A stretch of 64,000 bases of DNA, taken from positions 24,789,966-24,853,965 of the forward strand of contig NC_081413.1 of NCBI RefSeq assembly GCF_030272615.1, read 5' to 3'. The notes beneath the pieces were generated by a model. That model had not been told where the DNA came from and did not search any database. It worked only from the letters and a program-made list of their open reading frames with translations. The DNA comes from Cryptomeria japonica (Eukaryota > Streptophyta > Pinopsida > Cupressales > Cupressaceae). Positions 57,987 through 64,000 of this stretch are shown piece by piece; positions within the stretch are counted from its first letter, which is position 1, and every line of letters starts with the position of its first letter. The translations under genes were made by a program, and so were the position numbers.

Positions 57987-58600
57987 CTAGTCATTAGGAA
58001 GAGCTTTGCTGAAGATATCAACAACTTGTTTAGATGGAGGATAAAACTGTAATCCCACTAGCTCATCTTGTACCAAATCACAAACATAACGGTGCTGGAT
58101 CTCTATGTGTTTTGTTTTCACATGAAACACATGATTCTTGATCAAGTTTAGCCATTGGAGAAAAAGTTAATGAATAATCCACTATAGGTGTTTGTGCAAA
58201 TATATTGGTGACTAAGATTGTCTTATGCTATTATAATGAACCATCTTTATAATATTTGACCTTGAAAATCCATTTGGCATCAATCATATGCTTATCTTTG
58301 GGAAGTTACACAATTTCCTAGGTATGGATGTCATTCATCTCATCATTCATAACATCAACTCATACTAGTACTTTTACTACTTCTTCATACACTAAGGGTT
58401 CAACTTAAATTTTACTAAGTAAAGAAAAATTAACAACTAGATTTATATTTAAACTCCTCTAATAAATCTCAACTAAAATCCATACCTTTCTTGGAGTTGA
58501 TGTTAGAGGTGACTTATCACCTGAATTTGTGTTATTAGAAGAACCTGGTTAGCTTGAAGGACTAGAGCATGAACTTGAACTTCCACTTAAGCTTGTGGGG
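57987..58600 (-). pseudogene. Copia reverse transcriptase and RNase H remnants
   Basis: The RNase H C-terminus is clear and ends at a proper stop (57987): HVFHVKTKHIEIQHRYVCD, then QFYPPSKQVVDIFSKALPN. This corresponds to the usual TKHIDIRYHFIRE ... PTxxQxADIFTKPL ending. Upstream on the reverse strand, 58400-58190 contains LPKDKHMIDAKWIFKVKY and AQTPIVDYSLTFSPMAKL, matching the beginning of the copia RT domain (LPxGKKPIGCKWVFKxK ... DYxETFAPVAK). The two pieces are nearly adjacent, so most of the RT, including its YVDD motif, has been deleted. Confidence 0.7.
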
Positions 58601-60170
58601 GGAGGAACACTATTATCTTCCATGTACATTACTATTGATGTATTTTTTTGTACACCATCTTTCCATTGTCATACTCCCCCATCATAAAAAATCACATCCT
58701 AACTAAAAATTCATTGCTTTGTGTTGAGATTATAGAATCTATATCCTTAAGTTGCATTAGAATATCCCACAAAGATACAAAGTTGATATTTTGCATCCAA
58801 CTTCTTTTGCCTCTAAACTAGAACATATGCTATAAATCCAAATACTTGAAGATGAGCTGCTGAAAGCTTATGACAACTGCAGGATTCTTTTGAGTGATTT
58901 TTTGAACTACTTTTATGGGATTTTGATTCAAAATATATTCTATTTTGGGAACTATTTATCCTCAATAACTATTTGGAAGATTTTTTATTTACATCATACT
59001 TTGTTCCATTTTCATCATGGTACAATTTGTTGGGGTATATATGTGGTAGTAAGTTGTTTCTTTACATCAATATTGATGCCAAAATCAGAAAACACTTTGG
59101 AAATAAGTTCTCCCCCTCTATTTCTTTAGAGTATTTTGAGACACTACTCACTTTTATTTTCAGCTATAGTCTTAAAATCTCAAAGCATGCAAAAGTATCA
59201 AACTTATATTTAAAAACAAAATTCAAGTGTAATGAGACAAAATCTTAAATAAAACTAAAAAATAAATAGGTTAAAGTACCTCAATTATTACTTTTTCATG
59301 TCTCCACAAATATTAGCATGCACAAGTTCTAGAGGATATTTTTCCTTCCATGATTTGTTCACCAAAAAAAATATCTCGATGATGCATGCCATGTACACAC
59401 CCTGAACAAACTTCTTATTTACCCTAAATTGTAGGAAACCAATTCTCTATGTTCCTATTGTGAAACAATTAATCTTTGCAAATTAAGATGATCATGACAT
59501 TGACACCTTAACCATGAACCATTTATGGTTGTTTTCAGTTTATACAACTTACTAGAAACAAAAGTGAGAGGAAACTATCTATTTTTTTTCATACGTGATT
59601 TTGGTACAACAATTAATTATCTTCAAACACTACTTTATATTTTTTTTGTTACAAGGTAAATACTTAAAAGAGTGTGGTTTAATTTTCGCATGCAAGCAAA
59701 GTATCATGAATATGAGTAGTTTCTCTTTGCTTATTCTTGATTTCAATGGCACCTTTTTTCATTACATCAACCTCTTTATCATCACCAAATTTAACTTGAA
59801 TTCGTACTGAATCATTTAATTTGACAAAGAGATTAGATTTACCTGTCATGTGATTTGAGTAGATTTTATCCAAGAGTTAGAGATTCTTTTGGTATTCTTT
59901 CATCAAATTACATGCGAAGTGCTTTGCATCTTCATACGACTCTTCAATATAATTGGCTCTTGAATTATTCAAGTCGGATTTCTTTTCTTGGCAATCAAAT
60001 TCATAGTGTCCATACCATTCACAATATCTGCATTAGATACTGTCATGATCCATACACCTTGTTCCTCTTTCTCTTCCTCTACCTTGTCCTCTGTTATTAG
60101 TACAAGACTCACTTTGAGATTTATTTGTATGAGATGAAGTTTTAGACATTTATTCAACTCTTACATAAAA
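58601..60170 (-). pseudogene. Copia integrase, GAG-pre-integrase and zinc-knuckle remnants
   Basis: A CCHC zinc knuckle is perfect at 60032-59991: CRYCEWYGHYEFDC (C-x2-C-x4-H-x4-C), the nucleic-acid-binding part of Gag. Further along the reverse strand, 59530-59290 gives CQCHDHLNLQRLIV and LELVHANICGDMKK, corresponding to the WHxRLGHLN and LELVHTDVCGPM segments that lead into the integrase core. At 59150-58980 SEYMSLKYSKEIEGE recalls the region after the second catalytic Asp (EFTSxEF). At 58770-58690 a GYxxxxKxYRxxN-like segment (YRFYNLNTKQ) marks the integrase C-terminus. Frames change repeatedly; none of it is functional. Confidence 0.6.
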
Positions 60171-60794
60171 TGGAAAACTTGCACCATACTTTCTATAGAA
60201 CGATGGATATGATCCTCATGAAATTGTAAATAACCTATCAACTCTGCAACTTTAAAAGTGGTTAGATATTTATCAACTCTGCAACTTTAAAAGTGGTTAG
60301 ATATTTACTTTCTTCAATAACCATCATCAGTATATCTAGCCTAAGAGGAAGAGATCTAAGAATTTTTTCTAAAATTTTCTATTTTGTTACAACTTTCTCT
60401 TGATTCATAAGTTAATTCAGAATACTTTGAGCCCTAGTAATAAATTCTTGAGTGGACTCCACTTCTTTCATTCCTAAATTTTTAATATTTTTTCAAAAAT
60501 TTTGAAATCTTACCAGTATAATTCTGTATGTCCCTTGGTATAACTTTGTAGAGTCTCCCATGGCTCGTTTGATTTTGTTATGCCTTGAAGCATCCAATGC
60601 ATATTGAATAGTGAATAGAGTTTTGCTGTCCTCCTTTCGAATTTCTCAATGGATTTCATTGATTTGACATCAATGTATTTAATGCATTCCAATCTGCAGG
60701 TTTTGTGTATGACTAAGTACCAAATATCTTGAAATAATGATAACTATATTTTAAAATAAAACAATGTTTACAACAAAAATTTTTACAACCAACT

Positions 60795-60805
60795 TTGATA
60801 CCAAA
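60795..60805 (-). promoter_or_regulatory. Copia primer-binding site (tRNA-Met type)
   Basis: The reverse strand reads tggtatcaaag beside the right LTR, close to the usual tggtatcagagc that pairs with initiator tRNA-Met. Confidence 0.6.
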
Positions 60806-61055
60806 TGAATAATTATAATTTAAATAAACACAAACATTATACCAGAAATAACTTTAATACACAACTTGGAAAAATAAACTATTATTTCTACATATAAAAA
60901 AATCAAATGTATACCTTAGAGTACAGATAATAGACAATTGATCTGCTACACACAAACATAAAAACTAAAAACTAAACCTGTTTTTTACTCAATAGATATG
61001 CAGTTTTATTATGAACAAAAAACATAAATCCAAAAGCAAAAAGCAACTCCTTCGA

Positions 61056-62068
61056 ACCGCTGTTGAACATGCATGTCTTAACAAACCACTTTCAGATGCA
61101 CGCAGCTTGGCACGGTGCTATAGCACTTATATTATCAGGTAGTGAAAAAAAATCAAATAGTGAAAAAAATGCTCATTGGATCGTGCCAAACTACGGCTTC
61201 TGAAAGGAATGAGCATTTTTCTCTCAATCTTCGCTGCAATGCTTGAATTAGATGGTTGCATGGGTATTTAGAGGAAGCCAAACGACATAAAATTCTGTGA
61301 AGATCAAATTGCCCACATTAGTATTGGGAGACCAATGCATTGCGTTGCGGGCCATAGCACTAAAACTTGAATGCCATTATCAACGCACATCATTTTCCAA
61401 ATTTTTTTATTCAACGAGACCTAAATGGATCATCACATACTTTGACAACAATGGATATTTTGGACACCAACTGAAAAGAATTCAATACATCAATTATACA
61501 GCTTACGCAGGCCATTGTTTACATTGAAAAAAGCCTCATATGTGGCTAATCTTTTTATTTATTTATTTAGTTATTACTGTTTACCATGGGTAGTTCTATT
61601 AAAGGATTGCTAGAGAAATGTGAAATTTATGTGTGTATGATATATTTTAAAAATATATACAATTTGTATAAGATATAATTAGAGTAATTAAAAATAAATA
61701 AAAAATTAATTTAGTTATGCTTCCAAATAAAATCATATAAAATAATATAATATGTTGATTTGTGAATTTATTGGCATCTTCAACTTCACATCTTAGTGGT
61801 TCATATAGTCAAAATATTCTTGCGACATAGCTTTCAAATAATTATTAATTAAATATAACACCAAGTCATTAAGGTGACTTTATTATAAAATGTAAATCTT
61901 AATTTTTCCAACTCTTCCTTAAGGTTTACATTACCAAAAAGAGAAAAAAGATTAACAACATGGACTAACTATAGCAACCCAACTAGAAAATGCATAAGTC
62001 TCCATGGAACACCCCAAATGATTCGTGTCCATGCAAGTGTCCTGATTATATAGTGGTAACTAGGAATT
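61056..62068. other. Intergenic, AT-rich
   Basis: No gene recognised. The frame at 61297-61527 has no motif. The left copy of a diverged direct repeat lies at 61735-61915. Confidence 0.45.
61735..61915 (+). repeat. Diverged direct repeat, left copy (partner 63225-63395)
   Basis: Both copies contain aatatgttgatttgtgaatt, then a stretch ending aattttttccaac or atttttccagc, with gaccttt-like tgactttaatataaaa between. They lie 1.49 kb apart in the same orientation. They could be LTRs of a small element or an old segmental duplication. Confidence 0.5.
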
Positions 62069-62285
62069 GAGGCACACTCAATTATCCACAAGCATACCAC
62101 TCCTCATGTGAACTCAGACAAACTATAATATTCACATTAATACAACCACCAATCAACTGTGAATAGAGACTAGCTCAATCATCCAGAATAACACATCTGC
62201 AAAACTATGAACCAAGACAAACTCAACGATCCATAGGTAGTACTCACCATATATGTAGATTGAGGCAAACTCAATCATTTGCAGA
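62069..62285 (+). repeat. Degenerate tandem repeat of about 48 bp, five copies
   Basis: The core gaggcaaactcaatcatcc recurs in varied form at 62069, 62115, 62166, 62214 and 62262, giving steps of 46, 51, 48 and 48 bp. Copies are strongly diverged outside the core. Confidence 0.6.
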
Positions 62286-63224
62286 CCAAAAAACTACTAT
62301 ATCACCATTGCTCCATGAAGGGAAAAACTGAAAACAAGACTAACCATTGCTTCTCATGTTGTATATCATCTATGAGTGAGAAGCTAACTTGAGATGATAG
62401 ATGTCCTCTACCACCATTGCCTCCAACCTCCAATAATATCCTTAACACTTTACCCAATAGAAGTAGCATGTGAGTTTGCAAAGATATTAAACTTTTGTCA
62501 AATGTAGTGCAAATGACCTCAAGGTACAAACATAAAGTAGCATGATAAAATATTCCTTCCACAAAACATGAGAGGAAACCATACAAATCATATATCCAAA
62601 GGATAACAACAATCACAAAATTGTTTATCTAAAAACTCATTCTTCCTTGCATATCCTCACATTTTGACTTATGAAAATGGCATTTGAATGATAGCAATCT
62701 ATAGATTTAGGATACTAAATCAAACCCTTTCTTCTATTTCTCCACAACCTCACATTTATTGTGCTTTCATTAGCTCTAATTCTTTTTCCCTTCAACCAAG
62801 ATAAAATTTTAAATGCCCTTTGACACCATTGACTCTAAAAACTTCAAATAATGGTTGGTACCTTACAGTTTTAAACATTTAACATTTAAACTTAATAATC
62901 AAATATGCCAATCTTCCTATTCAAACTACTCGTTTTCTAAACATCTCTTCAAAATATTTTTTGGTTTTCATATTACACTCTTCACCAACTATCCAAAATA
63001 TTTTGAATTTTTAAATTTAATTAAAAATCGAATAAATTGTTGATATTATGCTATGAAAAAAATCTACAACTTAATGAAAATCAAAATGCATCAACAAATT
63101 TTAACACTTTTTGGTTTCTTCTTTCTCTTTAAACATATCAATGTGCTTTGATATAATGTTAAATTAAAAATGGTGAGCAAACACAATGAAAAAATAGTCA
63201 AACCATGACTGCAAATAAAATAAA
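62286..63224. other. Intergenic, AT-rich
   Basis: No gene recognised. The reverse frame at 62302-62616 (104 codons) has no motif. Confidence 0.45.
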
Positions 63225-63395
63225 AGAAAATAAAATAATATGTTGATTTGTGAATTTATTGGGATCTTTAACTTTACATTTTAATAACCTAAAACTACGT
63301 CAAAGAAATTAACTTCCAACTATGCCGATTTGTTTTATTGAGTCACTAAATTGACTTTAATATAAAAGATAAGCCCTAATTTTTCCAGCAAAAAT
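63225..63395 (+). repeat. Diverged direct repeat, right copy (partner 61735-61915)
   Basis: Begins aataatatgttgatttgtga and ends taatttttccagc. It has small insertions and deletions relative to the left copy. Confidence 0.5.
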
Positions 63396-64000
63396 AAAAC
63401 AAAGAATACTTTTAAATATACTACCAAATCCACATACTAACAATCTATACAAAGCTTATCACACCAGATTTCTAATTTTCAAACAAATATATATTAGAGT
63501 TGGGTTAGTCAAAGGGATGGAGCATGGCATGATTAAATCCCACAAGAGGAAAGACTTATTCTTTTCCACCCAACTCCATTTGGAAATTTGTGCGTAGTAT
63601 GTACATTTTTAAGTGGATGAAAAAGTTCTAGTAACATTCTGTAATTATTTTTAGTGTCTCCATGTCGGTAGGGCATAGTCGTTGGAGAGCTATCATTCAT
63701 TGGGACGAAAGAAAAAATAATGTGTGCATCCCATTTCTCTCTTTTGTTTTGAGATTGAAGAAAGTGGATGTTAATTCCCAGGAATAATGTCACCAATACA
63801 GAAAGTAAACACCATCGATCTTAAAGTTATTGCTTATCTTAAAGTGGTCTTAAACTTCATCAATCTATTGTTAATGTTGGTGTTGAAGTTTTGACAGCAC
63901 ATGATGATAGCTCTAACATAAGGAGTTTGTTTCCAAAGTATTTTCATGTAACTATGAGTTCTGAAACATATCTAGATGTGGTTATCTTCCATTTGAGAGT
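63396..64000. other. Intergenic, right edge
   Basis: No gene recognised. The reverse frame at 63533-63796 (87 codons) carries no motif I know. Confidence 0.4.

Larger units (their letters stand above)
57475..61055 (-). mobile_element. Degenerate Ty1/copia retrotransposon, reverse strand
   Basis: Flanked by related, diverged LTRs: left about 57475-57930 (begins tgaaagattataatataaaa) and right about 60806-61055 (begins tgaataattataatttaaat). Both contain atagatatgcagttttatta. Between them, read on the reverse strand from right to left: primer site tggtatcaaag, gag with zinc knuckle, GAG-pre-integrase, integrase, reverse transcriptase and RNase H. This is the copia order (integrase before RT). 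The element is shortened and riddled with stops. The left LTR appears to have an insertion near 57660-57870. Edges of the LTRs and the target-site duplication are uncertain. Confidence 0.75.

Overview
The window is plant nuclear DNA, and almost everything recognisable in it is transposable-element sequence. It holds Ty3/gypsy and Ty1/copia remnants, a tRNA-derived SINE, a plant-type RNase H fragment pair, a MITE-like palindrome and, above all, genes of plant mobile domain (PMD) type, which are known from plants. I found no intact cellular gene, no rRNA or tRNA gene and no CRISPR. Many AT-rich, decayed layers suggest a large-genome seed plant; I cannot name the species.

Layout. 1-8369: AT-rich, decayed flank with a gypsy integrase fragment on the reverse strand, a (CATA)n microsatellite, a palindrome with perfect 31-bp terminal inverted repeats, a SINE, and two RNase H fragments facing each other. 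8370-53612: a head-to-tail array of four copies (A, B, C, D) of one unusual LTR retrotransposon family. 53613-54365: microsatellites with three copies of an about 110-bp sequence, which cut off unit D. 54366-57474: little that can be recognised. 57475 to about 61060: a degenerate copia element on the reverse strand. 61060-64000: AT-rich DNA with a 48-bp tandem repeat and a diverged direct-repeat pair.

The array family is the centre of interest. A unit reads LTR, primer-binding-site-like sequence, about 2 kb leader, sense ORF1 (938 codons, unknown function, the same length in A, B and C), about 2 kb of noncoding A-rich minisatellite, then a convergent antisense gene for a PMD protein (about 635 codons, probably two exons), a hairpin, a polypurine tract and an LTR. 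No gag, protease, reverse transcriptase, RNase H or integrase is visible, so the family looks non-autonomous and would need enzymes in trans. All copies are broken by point stops or frameshifts.

The array is structurally odd. The A/B and B/C boundaries carry a 38-bp 'mini-LTR' that keeps only the two LTR ends, yet keeps the adjoining polypurine tract and primer site. The C/D boundary carries one and nearly nine-tenths LTRs in tandem (2875 bp). In B and C, part of the leader is replaced by a 3.2-kb mosaic of reversed element sequence (an ORF1 piece plus the PMD C-terminal half and the 3' noncoding region), which creates inverted repeats with arms of about 3 kb. Shared mutations switch partners along the units (A with B, C with D, B with C), so units were duplicated and recombined. 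Coordinates of repeat edges were read by eye and may be off by a few bases.
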